A stretch of DNA of 64,000 bases from Cristatella mucedo (GCA_009760855.2 WPIO01000310.1:10001-74000), one strand, 5' to 3'. Positions 23,200 to 34,435 are shown, counted from the stretch's first letter. Made by a program: numbers and translations. The notes: a model not told the origin generated them from the sequence alone.

Positions 23200-23605
23200 A
23201 CACTTCTATGGACGATAAATTATCTTTAACGTTTCTAGGCTTCTATAGACGGTTGGAGACAGAAGCTTTTCGATCTGTAGGAAATTTTAGATCATGGGAC
23301 TTACTTCCACAACTATTGCATTTCCCTTTGCAGCAAATGTAAAGCGCCTAGAAAGAGATTAAGTTCTCTGAGGGCGCTTTATCAAGTACATTATTATTAT
23401 TATTATTGCGCAATACCATCCACTCTCCCTGCTGCGGACTGTGGCTCGGGCTTTCCAGCCGTCCTAAGCTGCCACTTGCATGCTACTCCCTTCCTCTCCA
23501 GCCCTACTGACTCAGTTTTACTTCTCACTTATTCTTTGCTTTGCAAGACGAAGTCTGCTGGCTACCGTATGCACACCATACGTCGCTTAACAAGGAAATA
23601 GTAAA
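23200..23605 (+). mobile_element. LINE-A 3' fragment interrupted by LINE-B tail
   Basis: MDDKLSLTFLGFYRRLETEA then WDLLPQLL matches the LINE-A C terminus. After the insert at 23318-23408 it resumes with the ctgcggactgtggctcggg segment and continues to tctgctggctaccgtatgc. Confidence 0.75.
23318..23408 (+). mobile_element. LINE-B 3' tail inserted in LINE-A
   Basis: Only the last ~90 bp of LINE-B: tttgcagcaaatgtaaagcg, ctgagggcgctttatcaag and (ATT)n. An extremely 5'-truncated insertion. Confidence 0.85.
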
Positions 23606-23885
23606 TCAGAATCTCAACGAGCGTTGGATCAGCATAAAATATAGATAATCTCTCGTAGACCGGCAAACATGCTAGTCCGTCGGCGTACTTAGTCGAAACC
23701 TCCGCCTTTTGCACGCTCAGTCTCGTCTGGAATCCTTTGTCGGTCTGCTGCTTACTTATCGCCCAGCCTAAATTGCCAGGCCTCGTTTCCCATTAAACAG
23801 ACCCAGCAAATATTGCATCGCTCATCCGCATTTCACGTGCGCTCGACTCGCCATTCGTCTCCGTTCAGCCGCCGGCACCACCCTG

Positions 23886-24054
23886 CTAAGCCACTTCCCT
23901 GGGTCTCAGTCCGAGGTCAGGTGCTCGCTGTTCAGAGCGTGGGTTCGAGTCTTGCAGTGAGCGATCCTTTCTTGCCTACTGCAAGCGGCGGTGACAGCCG
24001 TTAAGGCTCTTCTGCCGCTCTAAAGATATGAGGCTGCTGAATCAGATTAGATTT
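23886..24054 (+). mobile_element. SINE-1-like copy
   Basis: B-box gtgggttcgagtcttgcag, the body tactgcaagcggcggtgac and gccgttaaggctcttctgcc, then an attt-rich tail. The head differs from other SINE-1 copies. Confidence 0.65.
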
Positions 24055-24945
24055 ATTTATTTAAGCCCAACGATCGCGGCTCGCTGCTTTTTGTAAAGCT
24101 CTTGCTACGTCTGCGCTTCCGTCGAAGTAATTTCTTGTGAGCGAAGGTACTTTTAGTCAGTCAACGTGGAATAACGTGGGCATTCAAACAACAAGAATCT
24201 CAGAGCTGCGAAGTCGCTGTGAATTGCTCTATAACACACTTAACTCCTGTTAGGCGTTAAGTGTGTTACAGAACACTCCTGCATAATACATAGTCCTTGT
24301 GCGTTTGTGGATTTGCATATTGATACACGTAACATTACATTATTGGGACGAAATGGCAGAGTGCTATAACCTCTTAGAAAATAATGGGGATCAAATATAT
24401 ATATATATTATACATCGGCTGGGAAGGTAATACAATTTTAAAACTAGTATTCCTTCTTAAACTTCGTCCTGCGACAGAAGCTCTGGGCTGCCTCTTTGTA
24501 TCTAGCCCAGTGGAATGGTGCACGAAGCTAGCTACTGCACCTGTCGGTGTGAATTTTCTAATCCTGTGCATCGTCCCAGATCACTTGGCAGGCCTTTTTT
24601 CAAAATTGTGTATACTTTCTATGCTCCTTAAATTTAAATAAACATTTTCATCTGTGGCTGAGCGTAGCACGTAAACCGGTGCTAGGCTGATACGGTCGTT
24701 CACGCTTTTGATCTACGTAAGTTAATTTTACTAGCCACCTTATTTCTAGTTTCGAGTCTCTAGATTAAGTTTCATTATGGAGCACACTGAAAAAGAATGA
24801 TTTGCCAGAATAATTTCCGACCGGACTTTAGTGACATCACTCCACAGAAACAGCTCTCCTTCGTGTGACAAATGACATTCTGAGCTGTAACAGTGACGGT
24901 AGCTTCAGTGCTTTGGTGTCGCAACTCGCTCCACCAAGGTCATGC

Positions 24946-25026
24946 AGCTTGCAGCAAATGTAAATCGCCTAGAAGGAGATTGAGTTCTCCGAGGGCGCTT
25001 TAACAAGTGTGTTATTATTATTATTA
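24946..25026 (+). mobile_element. LINE-B 3' tail insertion
   Basis: gcttgcagcaaatgtaaatcg, cgagggcgctttaacaagtg and (ATT)n. Only the terminal ~80 bp are present. Confidence 0.8.
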
Positions 25027-25219
25027 CTTCTGAGCTCCGTGAAGCTTACTGAGCGCCCCAAGCCCCCCTTTGTGGCACACCCAGCCGGCAATTCACAGAG
25101 GAGAGCCGGCCCCACACACAGCAAAACATCCGTCCGGCAGCTGCCCGGCTGGTTCCAATTCACTGCCGCTGTACCGGCCTACAGGTGTACTACAGGTCCT
25201 GCAGATGAAGCTCTAACTG

Positions 25220-25284
25220 AACAGGATCGGACGAATACTATTTGAAACCTCTAATGTTTCAAATAGTACTCGTCCGATCCTGTT
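25220..25284. repeat. 29-bp inverted repeat with 7-nt loop
   Basis: Arms 25220-25248 and 25256-25284 are complementary at 28 of 29 positions. The right arm is in-register LINE-A sequence; the left arm is its inverted duplicate. Confidence 0.9.
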
Positions 25285-25679
25285 TAATCCGTGTCGCGTA
25301 GTTGTCACGTCTCATCCAAAAGACCGGTAGCCTGTGTAATAACATTAACACAAGGGTTCATTCTCGGTTCTATGCTGTTCTCTATCTATACCGAGCCTGT
25401 AGGGAAAGTGGCTCGAGCTCTCTCTGTCGGCTATCCCTTTTACGCTTATCCCTTTTACGCTTACCCAGCAGTCCGTATCGTTGAAACAATGGGAATCAGC
25501 GTAGCAACTACTTAGTGCCTGTGACTTTGTGGAGTTTCAGACACGTGTGCTGACATTGTCACTTCTATGCTTAGGATACCCAGCAATCTGCACCATTTAA
25601 ATAATCAGAATCAGAGTGGCACTTACTTAGTGCCCGAGGCTTTGTGTAGTTTCAGACTGGTGTGCATGACATGGCATTA

Positions 25680-26284
25680 AAAAACAATTCCCTGACCTGG
25701 CGTCAAGCATCAGTTTGGCGCGAAAAAGGTCCAGCAGCTGATCTTGTTCATGAGTGAATGTGTGAGCACTCGCAAACTCGAAGATCAAATCTACAATACG
25801 ACAGGCAGTTTATTAACAATTAAAGGGAGCCGCGCTCGATTTAGTGGCCGCGATGACCGCTTTCTAGTCGGGTGGAATCGCAAAAGCATTATAGGGTCTG
25901 CTGTTCCCCTTCGCAACTTCCGCTTCGTAGTGGGCTCTCACGGTACAGCGGACCCATGCCTAGTTCCATCATGGGAGCGGCTGGGGCGGGGTGGGTGGCC
26001 CTCGGGCCGTTGCTATGAGGAAATGTATCATTTTCTCCTTTTACCTCTATTTAGTCAGTACGGAGATTCCATAACCACGAAGGCTGACGGTTTTAATTAA
26101 TTGCGTATTGATTTTTTTCTGAGCGTTGCCTATAAATTATAAAATTTTCGGAATAAGCGTGATAAAGGAGCCTGTAGCGCCAGTGCCGACGCGGGCGTAG
26201 TTCGCTGCGCATGTATGTATGCTTTGAGAACGTTTGTCGCAGCTTGATAATCTTAAAAAATTATATTAAATACATCTTTTTATT
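25680..26284. other. No gene recognised
   Basis: A GC-rich stretch at 25960-26010 (ctggggcggggtgggtgg) might be regulatory for the divergent pair USPL1 and the unknown exon, but no specific element can be supported. Confidence 0.35.
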
Positions 26285-26557
26285 TTATAAATAAAGATTC
26301 CTTATTATTAGTAGCTTACTTGTAGTTCCATCACGCGACCTTCCCCGCTCGAGAAAATGGCGGTTCGCTTCCGCGAGCCATGCTTCTTGCATTTCGTCTG
26401 AATACGCCGAAGTCCGTTCTGATGGTTGTTGGTCTCGGAAAACTTTGAGAAAGGTAGTAATTATATCACTATTTATCATTCTAATGTTACTCTCAGTAAG
26501 CGTTATGGACATTAAAGTCTTCTGCGAGCCCTCTCCAGGAGCGTCCCCATATCCCAC
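26285..26557 (-). CDS. Possible coding exon of unrecognised protein
   Basis: A 90-aa minus-strand open frame beginning MGYGDAPGEG. It has protein-like composition (ESNIRMINSDIITTFLKVF, EMQEAWLAEANRHFLERGR) unlike the surrounding repeats. A donor-like ACAA|gtaagc at 26319-26314 could end the exon near 26320. Alternatively the frame runs to TAA with AATAAA nearby, as a terminal exon. An acceptor-like cctag precedes the ATG. It lies about 220 bp upstream of the USPL1 first coding exon in divergent orientation. I do not recognise the family, and no continuing exon was found. Confidence 0.3.
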   Translation of the reverse strand: MGYGDAPGEGSQKTLMSITLTESNIRMINSDIITTFLKVFRDQQPSERTSAYSDEMQEAWLAEANRHFLERGRSRDGTTSKLLIIRNLYL

Positions 26558-26773
26558 CTAGGCAATGTTGTGCATATTATGCTCCTTACTTCTTCGCGGG
26601 TCGTATGTTGGTAGCTTCGATGGGAAGCATAGGTACGCGGTAACCCTGTTACCTTGAACGCGTGGGAGGTTTCGCTCTCCTATTTAAAGCGTAGCTCCGA
26701 TTTGGGTACTTGCTGCGTAACTGCCGGATTGCCTTTGACAATATCTATTCTTGGTATTTATTTCCAGGTTGTC

Positions 26774-26893
26774 ATGCTAGCCATGGATGTACAACGTTTC
26801 TGCCCGATGTGTCGAGACGTAGGGCGGATATCGAAATTGGATCTGTGCTGCATCGACTTGGACGAAGCTATTCTTCTTTGCAATAACGCTGAG
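26774..26893 (+). CDS. USPL1: USPL1 coding exon 1
   Basis: Forty codons in phase 0, from ATG at 26774 (MLAMDVQRF) to the donor GAG|gtatgt. It carries FCPMCRDVGR and ILLCNN, which align with the conserved Cys-rich N terminus of USPL1. The acceptor ttatttccag just upstream implies that the 5' UTR is spliced. Confidence 0.85.
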
Positions 26894-29800
26894 GTATGTG
26901 CAGTCTAGTTACTGACTGACTGCTCGCCGCCGACGGTGACTTGAGCAGCTGACCGTTACTTGTTACAGGGCCTGGCCTGCTTTCCAAGGCTTCGTCTGCC
27001 TGACGTCTAGCGCCCCTTTGATACTCCCTATCTAATTCCCTATTATTAGTGGCGAATGGTGTGCTGTACCACTCCATTACGCTGGAAACAGTAGCCTGTT
27101 CGGGAACGTATGGCTGTGCCTTAAGTTTCCGATAAATACAAGTTGCCGCCCAAAGCAGCCTTATACTAATGATAAATAGAAGACATTCTTATAGCACCAT
27201 AAGAGAACCATTTTCTATGCACAGCATGCTCTTCTGTAAAAGGGTAGGTAAAAGACGTTGAGGTGGAGACATGTGTCCCGTGCCTATATTGGGAGTCTCG
27301 TTGATATCGCCGAAATCTCAACAATGAGGACGATGTTCGCTATCTCTTCTGGAGACACAGCAAGCATGAATACATAGTAGGTATGGTGTTTGTTGCCAGG
27401 TATTATTAGGATTGTGAACGAACCTGAAATTGATTGCTGTATTTTTAGGCTCCCTGCCTGCCAAGCTTATTCCACGCAGGAGTTTACCTTATGATCGTAT
27501 CAAAGTGCTAGAACCTCTTCAGATACGGATAGCAACCACTCTTAGTGTGGCCTTTCCTGCCCGTTTTTGTTGTTGCTACCAGGCGATTTCTCGATGTGCT
27601 TTGTCAATCTCAAACTTCTTGATATACCAGTTCTGTCCCAAGTATGTATTAATGCGTTTGTTCTGCTATAATGGCCGGGCTATCGCTCTCGCCATTACAT
27701 AAGCTAGTGCAAAAGCTGCGATGCTGCTGTGTTCATAGTGCTGGGCAACGTAAGTCACCGACCGGCAGACTCTCTCGAGTCTGAGTCCCGGCTTGCTCCT
27801 TCCTTCCTTCCTTCCTTCCTCCTGTAACTGTGTACCACAAGTTTTCGCTGTCCGGTGAAGGAGCAAGCGCCACTGTGTCGAGGTTTTTAATACTTTGATC
27901 TTGTTGAGCCGCCGAAGCAGCTCTTTCTTGCTCCCCAGCCAGGCATGCTGAGGCAGTTGCGCTAAATGCTCACCGGTAACGTTGGCGCTCAGTACGGTGA
28001 AGCCAGGACTTCTCCTAGGTGTGACTTCTCCTAGGTTTCCGCCTGGCGCTAATGTCTGCCTGAAGGCTCTTTCTACCCGGCAAAAAAAGTGACTCGTTCT
28101 GGGCATCTTGTTTACTGTGTTTTTGCCTTTCGATTTCGATGTCAGCTCTCTCACTGGTTGCTGCAACGAGGAGGCGTGCGCCGGTTCGGGCTTGTCATAC
28201 AGGCGTTGCGATGCAGCTATTCGCGCGCCGCCTGTGGACATGTCGACGTGGGCAGGTCTAGGCTGTTTTATTCGCCAATCTTAACACTTTACGCGCGCGT
28301 CAGTCGGTGTTGCGTTCTCGTGATGACATGCGAGTTCCAATGGCGACGTGTTTCAGTGCTACTATCCGCTCGGATCACCGGCTGATGTAGTCGTTCTGAA
28401 ACGAAAAGGACCGCTCACTGGCAACGCAACGTGGTGCTATGAGCGGACCGGTCTGTCGTCAGCAGGCTTGCAAGTGGCAGTCGGAGAGCAGCAAGCCCAA
28501 GCGCTCCCAGCCTCTCCTCTGCCACACGATCTGCGGACACCCGGCACGGCCGCTGCTGCTGCAGCAGCCCAGCCTGATGCCGCCACCCGTCGCGTCGACC
28601 GTGTCGCTGAGAGCGCTGCCGCCCTGTCGTCACACCCAGCGATAGAGCTCGCTGGCCAGGCACCTGTGCGAGGCTCGGCAGCCGTCGAGTCGACCGCTGC
28701 CACTGCGGCGCTGCAGCAGCTGCCTGCGCGAGACTCGGCTCAGACGAACGCTGGCAGCATGCTGCTTTTGTCATCGCCACGCTGCAGCGTTGCTAAGCAG
28801 CCTCGAAGCCTCGAACCGGACGCCAACTGTCTGCTGCTGAGGCAGCCGCTCGCAGGCTCTCCTGGGCTGCTCGAGGGCTCAACTGGTCTGCTTGCGGCCG
28901 CCGGCGACATGGTGGCGTCGTTGTCCCCTTCGGCGCCCAGCCTAGCTCCGAGTGAGCCCTCGAACCCGGTGCAGTGCGACTCGGGCTTGGACCTGCTCGA
29001 CCTGCTGTTCGGCGACCACCACTGCTCGGCCCCCGGAGCTGCCGCCGGGCTAGCAGCCATTGCAGAGGAGTCTTCTGAACCGATCTCGACGACGGAGGGT
29101 TCGAGCACTTTAGAAATGCCGCCGCCGGGCTTCTTGCCAAAGCCATCGGCCTGCTTGCAGGCCGACCCGGGTGGCTGCCGGCTAGCTCCGGGGCCTCGCG
29201 AGGATGAAGCATTCTCTGCCGCTCCCGCCGAGGAGCCGTGCGACGACCTAATGTCAGCCGCTGGCTCAGCTCTAGTGCTCAGCTGCCAGCAGCATCCACC
29301 TGCTGCTCAGTCGAGCAGCAGCGAAGCGGCAATCCGGCACCGCGGCGCACCACCGGTGAGCAGCTCGGGCGGCGAAAGCTCGACCGAGTCGCCACAGTTG
29401 GCAGAGCAGCTTGCCACCTCTTCGTTGCCGAGTCGTTCCCTGCCGCAACCAGAACTAGCCGCTCCTTGTGAGTCGGCAGCAGGCGCTCCCTACTGTTCAT
29501 TACCGAGTCGGTCGCCACCGCCTCGACCACAGCTAGCAGAGCTAGCAGCTGCCGAGTGTCTGGCAACGCCAGCCGCAGCGAATGCTGTGGAGACTTGCCC
29601 TGCGGAGCCTTGCCCTGCGGAGTCTTGCTCTACCGAGTCTTGCCCTGCAGAGACTTGCCCTGCCGATCCTGGTGAGTCGGCTTCGGCCGTTCCTTTTTGC
29701 TCGTCTTCTTACTCAGCGGGCTCGCCCGTTCTCCAGCTGAACTCTCGGGTGGGTGAAGAGACTGTGGCCCTCGAGGCAGCGACTACACAGGCGTCATCTG

Positions 29801-32800
29801 CCGCCTGCGGCCTTAGCAGCACGCTGGTCCCGCCCACTCAGACCGCGGTCGGGGCGTCGCAAGACGAGCCGTCATCGATGGATTCGTGCACGGCGCCGTA
29901 CGCCGATTACTCGGACGGGCAGCTGGAGAGTGGCGACGACTGGGGTGGCCAGCCCGGAGAGCCCGAGTGTGGCAGCACGCAGGCCGACGCCGCCGCTGTG
30001 CGTGCAGCCGATAGTGCGAGCTGCTGCGCCGCTGCCGAAACCAACGAGGCTGCCGTCACCAAGACAGGCCGGAAAGCCCGGAAAAGGAAAGCTGGAGTCT
30101 CCGCGGAGGCATCGTGCGGCGGTGGCCGCCCGAGGTGCCGCTACATTCAGTGGAAGAACGTCGACGCTCTGTGCTGGCTCGACGTCATTCTGTGCGTGAT
30201 TGTGCACAACCCCATCGTCCTCGACCTTTTCAAGTACGCTTCGCCATATGCTCCGGTCAGCAGCAGGCCGCTGCGCGACCTAGTGCGAGCCTACTCTCGT
30301 GCCTCGGATCTCGTCTGCCGCTGTCACGAGCCAGCAGATTGCTCGGCCGACTCGGTGGTCGGCGACGGCGGAGGACTAAAAACGGGTGGCGGAGACGCGT
30401 CGCGCTCGGGCCGCAGCACAGCTGCTGCTGCTAGGGCCACGGTCTGTCGGGCCGCAGGCGACGACGACATGGCCGCCGCACTGCAAGCACTGAGCGCAGT
30501 TCGCGAGAGCCTCTGGCAAGCCGTGCATCCTCGAGTGCGCTGCGAGAAGGGCACGAACGGCAGCCCGGTGCTCGCCTTTCCGGTCATCCTGATGCTCGAG
30601 CCAGAAGTCAGGAGCGTGTTTACCGCCGTCTACATGTGGGAGCTGCACTGCACCGAATGCGGCCACTTGGCCACGGATAGGTGAGCGGCGGCCGCCGCCG
30701 CAGTTCGACTCTATTCTTTTGCACCCTCCGAGCGAGCGCTGCCAGCGAGCTTGGCTTGTCGTGCGTGCTTGGTGGACGGTCGATCGTGTGTCTGCTCTGC
30801 TCTGCCGTTGCTCGATCGCTGGGCGCTTGGAGACTATCGCTCATAGGTCAGTAGAAGGAAACCCAAACGGGAGCAAGACGAGCCCCTCCAGGCCTGGCTG
30901 CCCGTTGGCGTCTGACTTGTAGCTCCCGTGTAGCCTCAGCCGACTTTTTGTTTGGCTATTGTACCTTGATGCCTTCTCATTGGTCCCGGGATCAAAGGAA
31001 GCCATCCTGGTGGTCGTGCTCGTCATCATCATCGTAAGTGTGGCACCCAAACAACATTCAGTTGTCCTCCCTCCCGACTCTGGGTTGGGTCGTGGTCGGC
31101 CGAGCTCGGTTGGAGCTGTGCAGCTCTCAGCCGCCGAAGGAGAGAGAGCTCTGAAGCCGCAGCTAGGCCTTGATACTGCTTGCTGTGTGGCTGCCGGTAG
31201 TGCTCTTCCGTGGCTGAATGGTCACAGCTTGAAACTGCCTGTCTCTGGAATATGCAGCAGTAAAGTAGACCTAGCTCGGAGCGATGTAAATATCGACGAT
31301 ACTGCTTTGAGCAAGCAGCCGCGTGACTGCATGGTGGCACTGGAATGACTGTGACACAAGCGTTTCTGTCGGAGCTGAAATGGCAGAAGCTTTTGAGCGT
31401 TGGCTTAGACACCGAGCTAGACGCCTAGCTTCTGGAAAAGGGGGGGACACGCGTGCAACGTAATTATGAGTCTAAGGGGCTCGGTCAGTGGGGGAAGGAG
31501 ACTGACACTGACAGCTCCTCTATACGTGTATGTGTGAGTATGTAAGCTCAAAAAGTCTGGATCGAGATTTGGCTCTTGTCTTTCCCTAGTTTCACCTTGT
31601 ATCTTTCCCAAAAAAAATACGTGTACTACAGTATTTCCACTTGTATAGTATATTTGGATTTTTCCGTGTTTGTTTTTATTCTTGCCGTTGTATTTCCACT
31701 ATGTGAATCGCTTACCTTCATGTATGTATGCTACGACTCAATAAGTAGGATGCTGCTGGTCACATAGCTCACGTAAAAAGTCGAGTGTAAGCCGACGTTA
31801 CAGCCTCATTCTCATGTAGCACCAGGAAGAGCTTCGGCGTATACCGCTACTCACCCCAACCTCGTAAGTTTTATTAAAAAGAAAAACGTGGCACCGGACC
31901 TACGACCTGGGCCGCATAGAATGAGGAGTGCCTTACACTCTACCGTGTCGGCGCCAAGGCTTCGATGCTTCGAATGGTGCTTTGAATGAGTTCGAGATGC
32001 TTGGAAGCAGCTGCTTCCTCGAGACTGCGAGAGCGCGACACTTTGGCCTCATACAAATGACCTTCGTTCGTGTGCGCACAGATGCACGTCCGAGTTGCCG
32101 ACGTTTCCATCGACGCCGGTCAACTTTTGCATGCAGACGAACAGATGCTTCGAGCGGCCTTGCTTCAAGTGCTCCGCACCCGGTCAGCAGCGACGCATGA
32201 TTTTCGCCAGGTGAGCCTGCAGCTGCCTACCGCTCGGGGGAGGGGGTAGGCGCGGAAGGGGACCGCTGGGTCTAGGGGTTAGCCCACTGCTCAAGCCAGG
32301 ACGGGTGAGGGTTGTGGGTCGCTCTCTGCCCGAGAGCCACGGCTGCCTCAGCGGAGGGTTGGGAGCCTTTCCCCTCGGGACGCCCCAACCTCCAGTCCCG
32401 ATTTGTGCGTGCGGGCGGCGTTCGCGTCGGCTGGCCAGCTCCGTGCTAGGTTGGCTTTCGACGGTGCCTCGTCGCATTGCAGGCTCGGCCAGACGTTCAT
32501 GGCGCACTTCGCCGGCGGCGTTCGCTCGAGCGGCAATTTCGGCGCCTACAACTTCAGCTTCGACCGAAGCGACTACTCAGTGACGGCCGTCGTGCAGTAC
32601 AGGTCGGCACCTGACCATTTCGTCGTGTGGCTGCGCGACTTGGAAAGTGAGTGCGTCCCTCCCCTGGGGCCCCCCTCTCACTCCCCCTCCGTCCAGCGCT
32701 GTGCCATCGGCGAGCGCCGGCGCTTGGCACGCGTGCCCCGCTGGCGGAGCGCCATTCCTAGCTAGCCAGACGTTCGTTTCAGCTTCGCAGCAGCTCGCTC

Positions 32801-34435
32801 TTTAAGTGAGCAGCCCGCAGTGAGTCCAGGACGAGGCTCTCGCTCCCTGTCGCTCCCAGACCGCCGGGTCCGGTGCGCTCTGTGTCAGCTGCGGACGGCT
32901 CATTTCTAAGCTTCGATGGCTCGAAGCCTTGCACAAGGAAATAAGTCGACCTCGGCCTCTAAAAAATTTTCCCTAGAGCCGCGGAAGTGGTCCTTAAAGG
33001 TGCGCTGCTGCTGCAGATCGTGCGCATTGCGCGCAACCGCGGCGGCAGCAGCACGGCACGGCGCTTCATCTGCCGTTTTATCTATTGTAGCTGTTCACAT
33101 TGGCTCGATCCTTGCCTCGTGCTGTTCGTCAGTGACCCTCCCCTCCCCCCCCCCCCGGAAACGTGCGGCGACCGCACTAAGCTCGTCACACTTCTGCTGT
33201 AGATGCATTACTTACAGCGGAAGCAGGTCATTCCTGGCCTTGGCCTGGCTCGCGCGCGATGAGATTCGCGCACACTTGACCGAGCTTTCGCTCTCGTTGC
33301 AGCCAACAGGTGGATGGAGTGCGACGATCTCGCCCAGCCCCTGTGCCAGTACGACAGGCTCAAGCCTGACGTCAAGCCCGAAGAGGTGCACATAATCGCG
33401 TGGACTCGAATGGACACGAAGCTGCGGCGGCCTAAGTTGCCGAAGCCACCTCGGTCGCTGGTGCAACCGTTGCCAGACCTTAACCTGCGGCCGGCACTGC
33501 AACTTGGGCCGGAGTCACTGCAACCTCTGCCAGACCTCAACCCACGCCGATCGCAGCGTGTCCTAGTCAGCCTCATCAGGCGAGAGCCAGCAGGCACGAC
33601 AGCCGCTTCTAGCGCTCAGCCACCGCAGCAGCTGCCCCCCAAGGAGGCACCTGAAAGAGGCTTTCCTGAGCCGGGCTGCGTGCAGCCCAGCTCAGCAGCA
33701 GCCGCGCCAGAACAGGTGGCAAGCTCGTCCGAGCGCATCCAGGGCCCTAGCCTTCCCAGCAAGCACCAGGCGGTCGGCCAGTCGCCGCCTGCCCATCCGC
33801 CCGCGACTTCGCCCAGCAGGTGGGCACCAGTCCACATGGCGCGCCTCAGGGCACTCGCGAGTGAGGCAGCGGTGGCGCGAGGCAGCAGCGAGGGCGAGCC
33901 CAGTGCTAAGATGGCTGCCTCCGCTCCACGGCTCGCGCCGTGGCAGGTGTCCGCAGCCAAAGCCCTGGGCACGCCGCCGGTGGCGAACGCACCCGCGCAG
34001 GCGCTGCCGCTTGCCATGGGACCGCCGCTGCTGGTCGCGGCACCGCCATCAGCGGCGGCGGCAGCACAGCAGCAGCCGCCTCCGAAGTCCTACTTGGAGC
34101 TGGTGAAGCCGCTGCTCGGAAAGAAAATCGTCAGTGCCTCGGCCGCCTGCAGCGCGCTGCGAGCCAAAGCGTACGCTGGCTATCAGTGCAAGTCGTCGGC
34201 TGCGACTGCAGTCCAGGGCGGCAGCGGCGGTAGCAGCAGCAGCAGTCGGCCAGCAGGCGGCTCTCGGTTGTTCTCATCGCAGCCTGCGCAGCAGCGTCCC
34301 GTGCCGGGCGCAAGCCGCCTCCCCAGCGGCACCGGCAGAGCCGCCGGTGCCGCAGCCAGTAGGGCTGCTGCTGCTTCGACGGCATCGGCCGACAGCTGGG
34401 ATCTGAGCTGTCTGGACGAGCTCGACCTGCCGTGA
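26774..34435 (+). CDS. USPL1: SUMO-specific isopeptidase USPL1 (five coding exons, ~1289 aa)
   Basis: USPL1 is a cysteine isopeptidase that removes SUMO and works in Cajal-body/snRNA biology. The model is join(26774-26893, 28357-30680, 32082-32210, 32483-32646, 33303-34435); all junctions have GT/AG and phases agree. The N-terminal CPMC...C zinc-finger-like segment (FCPMCRDVGR, LLCNN then CYYPLG across the first intron) matches the family N terminus. The catalytic block WKNVDALCWLDVIL puts the nucleophile at Cys646. The histidine is His903 (PDHFVVWL) and the acidic residue is Asp920 or Asp921 (MECDDL). About 550 low-complexity Ala/Ser/Pro/Glu-rich residues separate the N terminus from the catalytic core. 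A second disordered tail ends SWDLSCLDELDLP. The product is longer than the ~1090-residue human protein, mainly through these linkers. ATG at 26783 is an alternative start. An acceptor at 26766-26767 suggests an upstream noncoding exon. Confidence 0.9.
26894..28356 (+). other. USPL1 intron 1
   Basis: Bounded by gtatgt and tttcag. It contains a short (CTTC)n near 27800-27818. A 191-aa minus-strand frame at 27666-28241 has no recognisable domain and is not called. Confidence 0.7.
28357..30680 (+). CDS. USPL1: USPL1 coding exon 2 (low-complexity region and catalytic Cys)
   Basis: Acceptor gtgtttcag at 28348-28356, then TGC TAC TAT (CYYPLG), continuing the N-terminal motif from exon 1. Length 2324 nt, ending with two bases of a split Arg codon at donor AG|gtgagc. 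The exon is strongly GC-rich, with Ala, Ser and Glu runs and CPAE-type short repeats at about 29595-29670. The catalytic block around TGC 30172-30174 follows a basic stretch (KTGRKARKRK). A Gly/Ser/Ala-rich insert (GDGGGLKTGGG) lies between the Cys motif and the FPVILMLE strand. The exon ends with a zinc-type CTECGH. Confidence 0.9.
30681..32081 (+). other. USPL1 intron 2
   Basis: Bounded by gtgagc and gcgcacag. No LINE recognised. A tRNA-like 66-bp element lies at 31890-31955. Confidence 0.7.
31890..31955 (-). other. tRNA-like sequence (possible SINE head or tRNA pseudogene)
   Basis: On the minus strand GGCGCCG at the 5' end pairs with CGGTGCC at the 3' end (seven pairs, one G-T), and an internal GAGTG/CACTC stem is present. 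The loop sizes and T-loop do not fit a functional tRNA. Confidence 0.35.
32082..32210 (+). CDS. USPL1: USPL1 coding exon 3
   Basis: Acceptor gtgcgcacag|A completes the split Arg codon. The frame then reads CTSELPTF...CFKCSAPGQQRRMIFA, which matches the second CxxC half and basic segment of the USPL1 catalytic domain. Donor CAG|gtgagc leaves phase 2. Confidence 0.8.
32483..32646 (+). CDS. USPL1: USPL1 coding exon 4 (catalytic His)
   Basis: Acceptor gtcgcattgcag, then RLGQTFMAHFAGG, NFSFDRSDYSVTAVVQYRS and PDHFVVWLRD. This is the C19/C98-type peptidase strand set with the catalytic histidine (CAT 32616-32618). Donor GAAA|gtgagt leaves one base. Confidence 0.88.
33303..34435 (+). CDS. USPL1: USPL1 coding exon 5 (catalytic Asp and disordered tail)
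   Basis: Acceptor ctcgttgcag at 33302; the frame reads TNRWMECDDL, then EEVHIIAWTR, the last strands of the catalytic fold. The remaining ~340 residues are Pro/Ala/Ser-rich and disordered. A short ordered segment SYLELVKPLLGKKIV lies near 34090-34130. The acidic-hydrophobic C terminus LSCLDELDLP precedes TGA at 34433-34435. Confidence 0.88.

Larger units (their letters stand above)
24815..25480 (+). mobile_element. Decayed, rearranged LINE-A RT fragment
   Basis: ACAGAAACAGCTCTCCTTCG encodes TETALLRVTND. Later TLTQGFILGSMLFSIYTEP and VGKVARALSVGYPFYAY match the RT VPQGSVLGPLLFSIY block. A LINE-B tail (24946-25026), an unrelated stretch and an inverted duplication (25220-25284) disrupt it. Confidence 0.7.

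Noticed and set aside
27666-28241. 191-codon minus-strand frame
   Set aside because: It lies in USPL1 intron 1 and includes a simple CTTC repeat. No recognisable domain, and composition does not differ clearly from noncoding GC-rich sequence.
33314-34435. Independent 373-aa protein
   Set aside because: Its start is internal; phase and motif (ECDDL, EEVHIIAW) show it is the last USPL1 exon.
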